Notes under the pieces: generated by a model
What the model was told of the DNA's origin: nothing
Database searches by the model: none
The model's input: only the letters and a program-made list of their open reading frames with translations
Source: Antitrichia curtipendula
Taxonomy: Eukaryota > Streptophyta > Bryopsida > Hypnales > Leucodontaceae
Assembly (NCBI GenBank): GCA_951230915.1
Contig: OX579633.1
Span: 8,096,145-8,160,144 of the forward strand
DNA length: 64,000 nucleotides
Reading direction: 5' to 3'
In this document: positions 13,601 to 25,123 of the stretch, one piece after another
Numbering within the stretch: the stretch's first letter is position 1
Layout of the letters: each line of letters starts with the position of its first letter
Program-made: the position numbers and the translations under genes

Positions 13601-14386
13601 ACTTCCAGATGTCACACTTGGAAGCAATGGAGTAAATACAAAGTAGTTTCGTGGGGCTACAACATAAACATCATATAAAGTAGAATCCAAGCTTTTTAGA
13701 AAACTCATTCCTCCCCATCCTGTTCCCAGTATGATTACTTTTTTCTTGCGAGTGCCTAATTGAAAAATAAATACAACAAAAATTTAGAAAATTTTCTAGT
13801 AAACTAATTACTAAAAATCAAGCATATTTTCCTTATTTTTCCTTACAATATCAATCTGCATTTGGAAAATACAAGGTGAAAATCATATGTACTACCTTAA
13901 TTTATGAAACATGCTTAAAAAGTTTTTAATTCAAATAACAAAACAAAGATTTAAAAAAACAAAAAACATTACAAGCGTTTAGTTAAACAAAGTGATTCAA
14001 ACATTTTAATTTTTATATAAATGAAAAAGAGGCACAATAGAAGATAGCATTTAAAACCAACCTCCTGAATTAGAAATAGCAGGTGGTCCATAAGATTGGC
14101 CATCTGCAAATACAACAAACAAACCAACACCAAGACATCCACTTATAGCAAACCCTAAAACCACAGGAAAATATGGAACACTATAAGATTTTTCTTTGCC
14201 AATGGCAAACACCCTTATGAGAAATTTCTTTAACTCTTGTTGATTTCCAAAATTTGTAGATCTAGCACTTTGTGCACAAAAATGGCGTGTAAGCAGTTGA
14301 TGATGCTGTGAAATTACATTTTTGGATGTTGAAGGTCTAAGGAATCTTGCCCGTATCCCTGTCCAAAGAAGCTCTTTATGGCCCAT
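10697..14386 (-). CDS. NDB: External alternative NAD(P)H:ubiquinone oxidoreductase, mitochondrial, EF-hand (NDB type), 5 exons
   Basis: Type II NAD(P)H dehydrogenase: a non-proton-pumping flavoenzyme that passes electrons from cytosolic NAD(P)H to ubiquinone on the outer face of the inner mitochondrial membrane. Exons read on the minus strand: 14386-14062, 13755-13260, 12994-12660, 12055-11667, 11080-10697. All four introns are GT-AG and the phases (1, 2, 1, 0) join into one frame of 642 residues. Visible motifs: an Arg-rich presequence, a hydrophobic stretch before the core, FAD motif GTGWGGMSFLK at the exon 1/2 join, second nucleotide motif GGGPTGVEFAAELHD, GIGTRPVV, GIGDCA, an EF-hand loop DKNNTGRLTVEE, and the family C-terminal block QLWYS-like WLWYSVYASKQVSWRTR. 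The ATG at 14384-14386 is the first in frame; the open frame extends 11 codons further to a TTG. The end reads FGRDSSRI plus DH, so the SRI seen at the extreme C-terminus of some NDB proteins is not terminal here. No lesion seen. Confidence 0.95.
12185..12607. mobile_element. Foldback MITE inside NDB intron 3
   Basis: The two ends are long imperfect inverted repeats. The left arm begins TAGAGTTAATTGTAAAGTG, and the reverse complement of the right end begins TAGATTTAATTGTAAAATG. Similarity runs inward about 100 bp through shared blocks AATGAGGGACCA, GCTAGAGTTTGA and CCAAATTGGG. A third copy of the terminal motif AGAGTTAATTGTAAAG lies inside near 12420. The element lies wholly within intron 3 (12056-12659), about 50 bp from the exon 3 donor, and leaves both splice sites intact. 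No target duplication was identified. Confidence 0.7.
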
Positions 14387-14567
14387 AGAAGTGATGCTCA
14401 ATGTTTTCTTGCATTGCAAAAAGCATTTAAGTTATATTTTTATGACATATAGAACTTTTGTTTATAGCCTTCTTTGATATCTTCCTATAAAAGTTGTCAA
14501 ATTTGTTGTAGATCTTGTCTATTGCAATTTGTGCAAGAAAAAAGTGTCTTGAAGCTTGTATTCTATG

Positions 14568-14577
14568 TATTTATATA
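14568..14577 (-). promoter_or_regulatory. Possible TATA box of the NDB gene
   Basis: On the minus strand this reads TATATAAATA, about 180 bp upstream of the NDB start codon, a reasonable distance for a core promoter with a short leader. The surroundings are AT-rich, so a chance match is possible. Confidence 0.35.
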
Positions 14578-16629
14578 TATCTACATCATCAATAGAGCTT
14601 TATTGCATTGAGCTAAATGATTCCAAAATTTTATACATATTAAGAGTTTTCAACAAATGCATCTTGAAATCATGCCAACAACATTGTAGTTTGATAATTG
14701 TTTGAAATGCTTTTACTTGTATTCTCTTGGGGGTTTGTTAATGATTTTCTTATAGTAATTTTTTGCATAGGAGAATGAAAATTTCTATGTCTTAAATATT
14801 TCAATATTATAATATGCATGCCAATTTCTGAATAGAAATTAAATCCTTAGACTTGTATATTTTGGAAGAATTAGGTGACTGAAAGTAGTTCTTAGCTAAT
14901 AGTTGGCTAGAAAAATGACCAAAAGGTAGGAATCATAGCTAAGCTGAGATCTTCAAAGACAAGGTAAAAACACTTTTTCAATATGAACAAGATCAATATC
15001 TACCAATAATTTTACATTAGTGGATTTAAAGCTTATTACTTGAAGAAGTTCAACAAATTTTGTTGAACATTGTGAGCTAGAATGTACTACATATTTTGAA
15101 CAAAGTTTTCAAAAATAATAAAAAATAAATTATAGCTATAATTGATCACTAAAATTAATTTTATTTATATTAGAATTTTGCATTTAAGGATACTATTGTA
15201 TAAGCAAACATGTATTTTTTAAAACATAGAATACTACTATACATATTTTGTGTTAAGAAAATGAATCCGTTTCAATTTTTTGTTTTAATAAAGTGTTTTT
15301 ATCTAGCATAATTTTTAGTTTAATGATATATATATAATTTTATGATCAAGTCTTATTCTAATATTGACATTTTGGTTAGCATAGGTTCAACCAATATTTG
15401 ATGATATATATTTACATATTAACAAATATAAAGTGCACTAGGTGTGAAGAGACACATAGATATGACATGGCCATGGAATTTTCTAATTGCACAATTAAAG
15501 TCATGAAATAAAGCCTCATAAATGAAGGCAAGATTGTTGCTTCAAATAATTTGTGCATTCCTTGATACACAATTGCACTATTTTAATAAATAAAATTTGA
15601 ACCTTTGAGAGTTAAAGAGTTATTTCATGTGCAAGTTTATTTATAAATCTCTTTTGTATTATATTTTATTGTCAAAAATAAAAATAAAAATATTTTAATA
15701 AGCCTAATAATAATCATGAAAGCATACATTTTGTTTGTATATATACATTTATTTTCATCATCAGTATACAACACATCAACATTTTGACTAAACTTATTTT
15801 CAAAATCAATACAATACATCAATATTTGATCATCATTACTTTGAAAATGTAATAAAAAATTATGTAATTTATTTTCACAAAAATTTCACACTAAAGAAAT
15901 GCATGGTCTTGTCAAAGAATGCACGTCTTCTATGTCCTCCTAACATCCCTTCAAAGGCAAATAATAATCACAACTACAATATTGTCTCCCTTGGCCTTGA
16001 CTTCAATGTCAAGCAAAGAAAAAAAGCAAAGAAAAAAATCAACAACAATGTCTTTTGTTGATGTGATTCCCCCTTTGTGCAACAATGGTACATTGTATTG
16101 ACAAGAAGATCTTTTGCTCTCCAAAGAAGATAAGAGAGATTTGATGTAAAATAAGGGTTGGCTTCTAACATTGGGATATTGCATTCAAGATACTTTATCA
16201 TATTGAATTGCAAAAAGCATGGCTATGAGTGGCATCGGTAATCAATAGACTCTACCACATGATGTGCATTCATAAACTCATGCTTGCAACACATCAACAT
16301 TTATAATGCCCACTAGATCCTCCCTTAAGTCAACACGGACAACACTTGTGGGCATTGCACCACCTCCAACTTGTTGATGCCAAACACAAGGTGTTTGCTT
16401 CATGGTGTCAAAGATTGACTAGAAATTTTGTCACCTAATTTGATGGACTTTTGTATCATTACACCGATACTATGGAACAACCAGACAAATCCTCGTGCGG
16501 GCTCTTTGCAATACCATACACCATGGACATTGCATTCTAAATCATCCCAAATACAATTTTATTGGCGTCAAGATGAAGAGAAGGATGCACATATAGAGGG
16601 CACGCATGCGGAAGGCATCAACAACATGG
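14578..16629. other. Intergenic sequence upstream of NDB, no gene seen
   Basis: Contains the dispersed repeat above. ORFs at 15919-16213 overlap on both strands without recognisable domains. The plus-strand ORF at 16428-16679 is somewhat less AT-rich but shows no motif I can assign; it abuts the long inverted repeat. Confidence 0.45.
15385..15725 (+). repeat. Dispersed repeat, copy 2
   Basis: Direct-orientation counterpart of 5060-5390. It lies about 1 kb upstream of the NDB start and includes the ORF-like stretch near 15637-15822, which is not supported as coding. Confidence 0.6.
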
Positions 16630-18440
16630 GGTTCAAGGTGTTCTCTAAGTCCATTATTGTGATGAGGGCCGTATATTAGTAAAATAGACATCTATATTTT
16701 TATATTAGTTCTATAATGGGGGTTAAATAGTAATTCAAAGGTTGATTGGTGGTTATTTTTAAGTTAGCTTTTACATTAGCTTTTAAGTTTCTAACTATTT
16801 TTATTTTATTTAGTAGGATAAAAAAACAATATTTAAAGGCATTTGACAACTATTGTGGATTGGATTCTAAATTTGAAGATTGTATATTTACAAATATTGC
16901 TAAAGCAATAGTGGTGTTCTCTTTATTGTTGAGAAACTAGTTTCTTTTGGTTGAATGAGGTGTTGGATTAGGGTTTCCTTGGTCACTGAATTTTTTTTCT
17001 TTTTCACAACTATTTTATACAACCATAAGCCCCATACTTTTCTAGATAGGCAACAAAACCTCACAACATCTTTGGTGAACCCAATGTGAGTCATCTAGAA
17101 TGATAGAGTTTGTAATTTTGAGATGTACAATGAATTATAAGGGGGAACTTGGTGGTGACATTAGAAGACCACTAGATGACCAATTTGCTGGCTGAGTTGA
17201 TGTATCAGATGCTAATATGTTGAGGATGCTTGAAGCAACAAACTTGATCATATGGCAATAACAAGTTGCATAGAGAAAGGAGGCGTTGGCATTTAATAAA
17301 TTACATTCCATTGCCAATCAAATGGATCAATTTGATGGACAAAATGTATCAAAATATCTCAACTCTTTGTAATAAGGGTGATGAAACTTCATAAGATATA
17401 TGAAGATGAGATGGTTGAGAGCTTTGAGCTCTCTCACTCTTCCATGAATCTCAAGAACTACAAAGAGCTAAGATATTTTGATACATTTTGTTCATCAAAT
17501 TGGTCCATTTGATTGACAATGGAATGTATAGCTTTGGTAACCAACATGTTTGTTTGATATGTAATTTGTTGTAATTGTGTAATCAAGTTCATTTTTTTAA
17601 GCATCTTTACCACATAAGCATTTGGTCCTCAACTCGACCACCAAATTGGCCATCTGGTGTTCCTCCAACATCACTAAGTTCCCCCTCATGGTCCATTGCA
17701 CAAGTCTAAACCTATACAAATAAAAAATTGTGGCACTCCACATGATTCACATTGAGTTCACCAAAGATGTCATGAGGTTTTGTTATCTCTCCGTAAAAGT
17801 ATAGGGCTTCTGATTGCTATCAATATTTGTGGAAAGGGAAGAAATGTCACTGACTAAGGAAGCCCTAATCCAACATCTAATCCAACCCAAAAAACTAGTT
17901 TTTCAACAATGAGGAAAATACCACTATTGCTTTAGCAAATTTCCTATACACACAATCATCAAACTTAGAATCCAACCTCTAATACTTGTAAGATATGATA
18001 GCACTTGAATTCCTCTCAAGTTTGTTTATTGTATCTTCTCAAGCTTAGAGAATAATCTTTAATAATACTATTAAGATTAAAAAAAACTAATGTAATTCTT
18101 TTTCTACTCTCTATACATACATATATATATATATATCAAATGTTCTCACTATTGTCTTTTAATATTATTTTTTATCCTACTAAATATAATAAAAATAGTT
18201 AAAAATTTAAAAGCTAATATAAAAGTTAACTTACAAATAACGACCAATTGACCTTTGAGTTATTAAATTTCTATTATAAAACTAATATAAAATATATAAA
18301 TGTCTACTTTTAACTAATATACAACCCACATTACGACACTAATCTCTACGGCCACTTTTTATAGATTCTCTCAAATCTCCATTGTATGATTTATACACCA
18401 TCTCTATAATTACTTCACCAACACCTTGAAATCTCTACTT
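16630..18440. mobile_element. Long inverted-repeat (foldback or long-TIR) element
   Basis: Two arms of about 750-1000 bp face each other around a short centre near 17385-17440. Blocks that pair include GTATATTAG..TAGACAT (16670-16690 against 18300-18325), TAGTAGGATAAAAAA (about 16812 against 18165), TTGCTAAAGCAATAGTGGT (16895-16915 against 17920-17940) and a block about ATCAAAATATCTTAGCTC next to the centre. Arms are diverged by substitutions and indels. No transposase is visible. Mutator-like long-TIR or Foldback elements both fit; no target duplication was recognised. Confidence 0.75.
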
Positions 18441-18805
18441 TAGAACTTTAAAAAAACATATATTTTTCAACATTAATAATATTACCATCAAGTACATCAC
18501 TTATATACTATAGTACTATACAAACAAAAATTAGAAAACAATCAAATACTTCCCAATATACACAATTTGCCACTAAGAACAAATAATGCTCTTTATATTG
18601 CTTCTATCCCAATCCTACATTCATTATACCCTCTTTTTACAACTCTAACAAGTATTAATACCTAAAAATATTAATATTTGGGTAACTTTCAATATATCCC
18701 CCTTCCTTTCTCAAATTAAATTAGTAAGTACAAAATCTCCTTTCTCACAAAAATGTGTAGTCTAGTTATTACTTAAACCAAGTTTTTGGAGTCTAATGTG
18801 GGACT

Positions 18806-19722
18806 TTAATCCCTAAAGGACTAGCATGCATTTTTTGGCAACATAGAAATTTTGGGTAGGTACATGTGATTAGAGATTTGTAGATTTTAGACTGAAATTT
18901 TAATAGAAGGTGGAGACAAGGAATATCTTTCATATGCACTAAATTTTATGACATTTGGAAACATGAATAAAAAAATTATGGCCTAATATTTTACTTTTAT
19001 GTAAATGGGCAATCTGAATAGATCAGAAAAAAATACTTTTTTCATAAACAAAATTTGAATTTTTTTTTAGAGTTATACATCCGTGGAAAGCTTTAAATCA
19101 TTCCATTTTGATCAATGAATCAAAAGTTAAGAGGAGTTTCAATTTGCAGGCAATTATGGATTTTCTACTCTAAAATAAACTTTGAAATTATTTATTTTAC
19201 TCAATTTTCAATATATTTTGAATAAAATAAAATCATAGGATGTAGAATATTTATTACAATATTTCAACCACTAGGATTGGTATTTTTCAATTCAATATCT
19301 AAATTCTTAACAATTTTGTATCTAGAATCATTCTCTACTTCTTCCTACTTATTATTTTTTTCCTATATGTTGTACAAGTCCAAATGATTTCAAAATTTTC
19401 AAGCATGTAGCCAACTTGATTTGAAGAATGAATCCAAAGAAGCACCACCATTTTGGACATTTTTTCATACAAATGTGATCTTGTGAAGTGCAGCTGCCTA
19501 GTTTTTTGCAAGGCCCCCCAAAAGGAGTTTTGTTACTTCAAACGCTAATATCTTGCAATCTACAAGGTGGAAATTTATGAAATTTTTTCCACGTCTTTAC
19601 AAACTAGCGTACCACAAGATCCTTCAATTACATGTGTCCAAAATTTATTTATTTCTAAAATTTGGTGCTCGTACTAGAAATGGCAATTTTAGAGCATTCT
19701 GGGTGAAAATATGGGCATGGTC
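18806..19722. mobile_element. TTAA-flanked element, left part (split by the giant hAT)
   Basis: Starts TTAATCCCTAAAGGAC. It is homologous, in reverse, to 35158-36089, and runs to the hAT insertion point. The last 8 bases (19715-19722, GCATGGTC) are the left copy of the hAT target duplication. The remaining end of this element is found 18 kb away at 37676-37688. Confidence 0.85.
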
Positions 19723-19970
19723 CAGGGTTGTCATATCGGGCGGGTCAGGGTGATCGGACAGGATGGACGGACGGGCAAACCGGACTGTCCGGCCATCCGG
19801 TCCGGACAAGCCAGACGCCTTTCATTTTTGAAAAATTCCAATTGTCCACGCTGGCGGTCCACGCTGGAATCAGGGCGCGGATGTGAAAGTCAGGGCGGGG
19901 ACCTGAGTGCAGGGCATGGACGGATTCATTGGGGCGCGGACGTGTTAGGGAGGGCGGGGACGCTACAGTT
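19723..19970. repeat. Left hAT terminus and GC-rich subterminal motif array
   Basis: After the 13-bp terminal repeat comes a run of GGACGG/CGGACGGGCAAACCGG motifs, also present near the right end, then repeated boxes of the type CAGGGCGCGGA, CAGGGCGGGGAC and GGGGCGCGGACG. Subterminal arrays of this kind bind transposase in hAT elements such as Ac; binding here is inferred. Confidence 0.8.
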
Positions 19971-19979
19971 TAATTTGAA

Positions 19980-20340
19980 TGAAGTAGAAGTTCTACTTTT
20001 TCCAGGATCATGTTGAAGGCTTTATTTTGAAAAATAGTGGCTACAAGTGTCTCAAACTCATATCCAATACAAAGAGACATCTTTGTAGTCATCTTGAAAA
20101 GGGTTGGTTTACAAATTTGAGGATACAACTGTACAAGGGTTTGGATTTCAAATCATATACAAGTTATGTCAATTTTGGTTTCAAGTTCAATGAGTTCGTT
20201 TTCGTTGCTGGATAGTGGGTATTAGAATGGTTTGGATTTGAAATTCAGGTACGTTTTTTGGGGTTGTACTTGAAGTTTTCATTTTTGTAAATAGAAGCTC
20301 AAACGGTTTGGAATCAACATCAAATGCGTGTGATATTTGT
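19980..20340. repeat. Degenerate minisatellite block, part 1
   Basis: Recurring phrases such as GGCTACAAG, GGGTTTGGATT and TCAAATCATATACAAGTT match those of 26150-27010 and 27650-28960. Non-coding: the ORF at 20027-20215 is just a frame through the repeat. Confidence 0.55.
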
Positions 20341-20836
20341 TGTCCATCTAATTGGATTAGATTTAAATCAAAATCCTTCTAACAAACTAGCAATGTAGCG
20401 CCTATTTCCAAAAAAAAATCGTTCAATTTCTTTTGCTTGGTTTAGGGCGAAGGGTTTAGGGTTTGACGTCATTGACTTTATTGACCATTGTTGTACTCGC
20501 ACTTGAAAATTCTGTGGACAACATCTTCTACTTTTCAACATAACTGCACTCACAAATGTCATCTACATGCATGGCAAATGCGATAGTTTTGCAAACACAA
20601 TTGGAGACTTCATTATTTCAGATAACCAACAACATTTATAAATTTCAAGCATTGTTCAGTACAATAAGAAGTTCACAACACAATGAATCTATACTTTCAA
20701 GATACGCCTCCTCTTCCATTGGTTATCTCCTACCCTCCTTCTTGTTCTTATAGATCTTCATTACTTCATGTTTCAATTGGTGCAACTGTCTTGAACTCAT
20801 GATGATTGAAAATCTACTAATGGTGTCGGGTGCCCC

Positions 20837-23800
20837 TCAATTGTTGAAACGACTTGATCTGCGGACTTCTTGTGTACCCGGATCCGGTAATGCAGGATTT
20901 CGAATTACCACATCATCATCTGCTGGTGCCTCATCACAATCATGGTCGTCTTCATCATCACCGCCTTCACTAGTTCCACGTTCATCTCCTCCATCGTCAC
21001 CGTCTGTCCAGTGGCCCTCCACTTCCGAGTTATCATTTCGAAGCTCTACAGCTATTTCACCCTGCCTACGATGGTGTTTAAACCTCTTGTATCGTTGAGC
21101 TCTAGGGTCCTCCGCGTCAGAATTTATAGTAGGGCCTCCTTGTACTCGAGGAAATGGAGGAACAACATACGCTGGAGTGGACAAAGTTGGTCCTGGAACA
21201 TACGTATTCAAGAATGGCGCTATCACCACGTTTGGGCGGGGAACCCCAATTCCTCTGAGAGGGCGTTTAGCAGGCCTAGATGATGACGCTTTGTTGTTGT
21301 TTCGTCCACCTCTAATACCACGGCCTCCAATCCCTGCACGATCTTCGGTCCCCGCCTGACCCCTTGCTCCTCCACGGACGGCAGTCCTTCCACGTCCTTG
21401 TCGATATTCACCCATGGCGTAGTTTTCTATGGGTCGAGGGGCGGTAGGGGGTCTACCACCCGTTGTCACATTTGAAATGCTTTGAGGCGTGAATTCAACA
21501 TTTCCCACTGAGCCTAGCCCTTATTGGGAAGGTCGACGGTGAGCACTCGAAGTTGCGGAAGAAGAAGGATTAAGGGAACCCTGCACTGGTGTATTCCGGT
21601 TAGGAAGAACAGTACGCACAGCAACCGGTGGGGGTACACGGGCTTCGTCTTCAAGTGGGTCTGTAAACGCAAAAACATCACTGGGATCTAAACGTTCAGG
21701 GTCAAAACGTCTTGCTCCCGCTACAGAAATCCTCGTGACATTTCTTGCAATTGATTGTGCCATTCCTGTATTTCCAATGTTCTGGCCATGGCGTCCTTCG
21801 ACAACTCTATTGCTGTCGCGGCCACCCACTCCTCCGGGCCCCCTACTGCCATCACGATCGCTAACAGATCCTTCAGTACTCTGAGTTGCATTGTTCCTCA
21901 AATTCCCACCGCCATTTCCATTTCTTCCTTCGTTTTCCGGAGGGAGGTCGTCGTTGTTGTCGGAGGGAACATTATCATCATTGACGTCCACTGCGTCTGC
22001 GCCATCACTCTCCGAAGACGATGACAAAGGCTGCACTTCCGGAACGACTGGATTTTGAGGGACAGGGGGGGGCCCTAAGGGCCCCAACGACCAGGGAGAA
22101 CTTCCTCTTCCACTTCATCATCATCTCCGTAGTAATTTCTAGCTTCCTTGAGGTGATCGGCCCCTGCCCTCCACAAGTCTGGATTTGGTTGATACTCTCC
22201 AGGTGCTTGGTTTGCTTCCACATCAGCGTCTTCCTCTTCTTCAACTGCCAGCACGTCAAATTCACGATTGCGTTCACCCACCGGAACGGGGCCAAGAGCA
22301 TCTGGATCAGAATCCTCCGATAAGATATTAGCATCGTACCAACGAACCGGATTGGCCCCTGGTCTCTACTGAAGTACATGGCTATTGGTATAGATATATA
22401 CCAATGACTCAGCCTTCTCGGGGGCTAACCGATTCCGGACCTTATTGTGGACAAAAGAATACATACTCCAATTCCTTTCACATGAGCATGCTGAACATGT
22501 CAATGATAGAATAAGCACGGCAATCTTTGATAGTGCTCGATCTCCAACTCTGTGCCACCATTGGTGGGGAAGCATATTTGTCGCTTGGATGTCGGGTGTC
22601 TCAGCAGCACTATATGGCCCTGTGCCCTCCTCGAATTCTGTTAATTCCACCATCACGACGTTGAACTGTACACCCACTACATTTTCCATTTTACGGATGA
22701 CGTGATATAATGCACGGAGGGCAATTCCATCAGCCCTAAGCGCCACGTTATCCAAGAGATACGGATTTAGAAGGGCCCCGGTGTAGTGAACATCCGAAAA
22801 GACCATGTTCCACCTTGTTTCGAAAGACTCCTCCATGATGGTGGCTATGTCATCTTGTAGGTTGAAGGGTGGCTCTCTTAAAGAAAACACATGGGCTCTC
22901 AAATTATGCATTACGAGCCACGCCCAATCCATAGCTGGTTCTCGGCCATCAAATATGCGCAATGCCCTCAACACGTCTTCAGTCATGTGCAAGTAATTCA
23001 CACATCGTTGCCAAAAGCCCACATCTGTGATAGTTGACACCACATTACCTGCAACCGTAGCTGCTTGCTCCCCATTTTGTCTGTTTCGCAGACCAGCAAA
23101 GTAATTTTGAACGCGTGGATGGTCTTTTAACCGCACGATTACTCCTCGAAGTTTCTCCAGTCGGTGCATCATGAGGAAATTACAAGCAAAGCGGGTTTCA
23201 TTTGGCACTACGAGCTGAAGGTTCGGACTCAACTCCCGGAAAACAGACATGGTCGCGTGATGGTTCCGAATGTACTGGCACAATCTTTTTGCCCGAGCAA
23301 TTAAATCTTGGAATTCTTTTATTTTGGCCCAATCTTCCAGCATGAGATCCAAGGCATGTGCCATGCAGCCTTGTTTGAAAATGTGCGGGTACGTGTGAAT
23401 GATATTGTCCACTGCCCCAACTGAAGCATGTTTGCTGCATTATCTGTACAAACTTGCGTGACGTGTTTTGGACCCACTTTCTCAATGAATACTTTCATCT
23501 GGTCTGATATGTAGCGCATGGACTTCCTTTGTCCGGTAGTGTCAATGGCCCCCAAAAATACATCACCAGAAGGGCACAACATCATCACATTCATTAGGGG
23601 CCTCCGGTTCACTTCATCCCATCCATCAGTGCATATTGTCACCCCGTAATGCTTCATTGCAAAACCAACTTTGGTTTCGATTTGCTTCTTGATCTGCAAC
23701 CTCTTGGATTCAATAAACTTAGTCCTGAACTGATGATAAGAAGGTGGACTATATTCAAACCTTGCCACTGAGGTTGCCCTCACAGCCTCAATGAAGGTTG

Positions 23801-24341
23801 GATTTCTTGCCACATTAAATGGCACGTTTGCCTCATAAAAAAACGATGCCCACTTGTCATCTAACTCTTTCCTCTTTGCAATGTTAAAAGCATCCTACAT
23901 GCGTTGCTGAAGTAATATCCCAGATCTCGTGGAATTTGATGCAGCGAGACTTTGAGACCTCTCTATTGGATCATTCCCTTCATGGAGAGTAGCCCCTTCA
24001 GCCTGGTTCCTACCGGGGCCGCTTCCCGTCACTTCATTCTGAGCGGATTGGCTTGAACTTGCGACTGGAGTTGCTCTTGATGGACCACTGGGAATTGATT
24101 CTCCTTCGTACATGTCCTCGGGGCTCAATTGTTGCGGGACAAAGTTTGCACAATTTGCAAATCGGTGGCGTACAGGTCGCGGCGCACTACGACAAATTGA
24201 CCTCTCGGACTTTGCGCCATACCCAAAGTGAGCAAAAGCACGCTCGCGTTTATAGCTGAATGTCGCATTGCAGAAAACACAGCTGACTTTATTCCCATTC
24301 TCAGAGAAATTATACCACGGTTCCCATTCTTTTGTTTGCTT
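20837..24341 (-). pseudogene. hAT transposase (zinc finger, DUF659, dimerisation domain) with long disordered tail; broken
   Basis: Reads right to left. 24341-24130 encodes a BED-type finger-like segment (EWEPWYNFSENGNKVSCVFC, then CNATFSYKRERAFAHF). 23894-23415 encodes a DUF659 domain with TDGWDEVNRRPLMNV and CTDNAANM. 23412-22369 holds the remaining core and the C-terminal hAT dimerisation block with CSCERNWS. The three acidic catalytic positions expected for hAT (D in TDGW, D in CTDN, E in CSCERNW) are present. Frame continues past the normal end into about 500 codons of acidic, then Gly/Arg-rich low-complexity sequence (GRGRTAVRGGARG) ending RRSSRFNN. Lesions: TAG 23895-23897, one-base frameshift near 23415-23430, TAG 22366-22368, frameshift near 22080, TAA 21521-21523. 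No in-frame ATG before the finger and a TGA at 24342-24344 suggest an upstream exon. Confidence 0.88.
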
Positions 24342-24604
24342 TCATTGACTTCCCATTGCATTCACAACGAATGCAAATGTGTTTTTGTAGGAAGTAGAAG
24401 AGGCTATCACACCAATTGAAAAGGACAAAATAATAGTTAGCGCCAATCCACTGTTTGAACTGATTTTTACATCACCTCAACAGTAAACCAGGGCCATCTG
24501 CCACCCAAGTAGACTCACAAGGAGCTCAAACTGAATTGAAGTCCAAGATTATGAGGCCAAGATGACAAATGTAGGGAAGCAGAGTGCAACAGGGTTGCCT
24601 TTAT

Positions 24605-24765
24605 ACCCTTGGAGTGCAGGGGCGGGGACCTATTCTACAGGGGCGGGGACGTCAGAGGAGGGCAATTTTTCTATGGGGCTCGGACGTCATGTGCAGGCGC
24701 GGACGTGGGGGGCGTGGACTTCCCGTCGGGGCGCGGACGCAGAGGCGCGGACGTCTCACTCCTTA
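24605..24765. repeat. Internal GC-box array 1 of the hAT element
   Basis: At least seven boxes of the form GGGGCGGGGAC or GGCGCGGACGT, matching the subterminal boxes. It lies just upstream of the transposase 5' end, where bound transposase could also affect that promoter (inference). Confidence 0.7.
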
Positions 24766-25010
24766 GCCATAGTGGGGGGGGGTCTTGAACTTGGTCTTGG
24801 GATTCTTCTTTCCCATGGAGAGGGGGAACCCATTAATGTAGGCAGCCCTTCATTTGACTTCGGGGAATATCTTCAAGTCAATGGCTCTATTAAGAGGTCC
24901 AACCACTTTTTCAATTCAAAGATCATGTATGGGAGCATGTGGCTCCCTTCTTGGTGCCAAACTTCTCCTTCTTGCCTTCACCAAGCACTTGAGAATTAGG
25001 AACCACCCAA
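24766..25010 (+). repeat. Internal direct duplication, copy 1
   Basis: About 245 bp that recur at 27340-27595, starting CCATAGTGGGGG and ending GAATTAGGAACCACCCAA; includes TTCCCATGGAGAGGGGGAA and GCTCCCTTCTTGGTGCCAAA. Both copies directly follow a GC-box array, so the array and this segment were duplicated as a unit. Confidence 0.8.
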
Positions 25011-25123
25011 AACAAAAAAAATTTAGAAAATGAAATTGAACTTCCAAACAAGAAGGACAAAATTTGTGTGAGTAGAATCTCAAAGGGTTTAGAGTCCTAA
25101 TGAAAGACAAGGTACGTATTTGT

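Noticed and set aside
14387..14419. NDB start at the upstream TTG giving 11 more residues
   Set aside because: TTG is not a usual plant start and an in-frame ATG follows at 14384-14386.
22021..22323. Plus-strand ORFs in the hAT transposase region (also 20799-21359, 21755-22024, 22445-22705)
   Set aside because: Shadows of the transposase and its tail on the minus strand, caused by its higher GC content.
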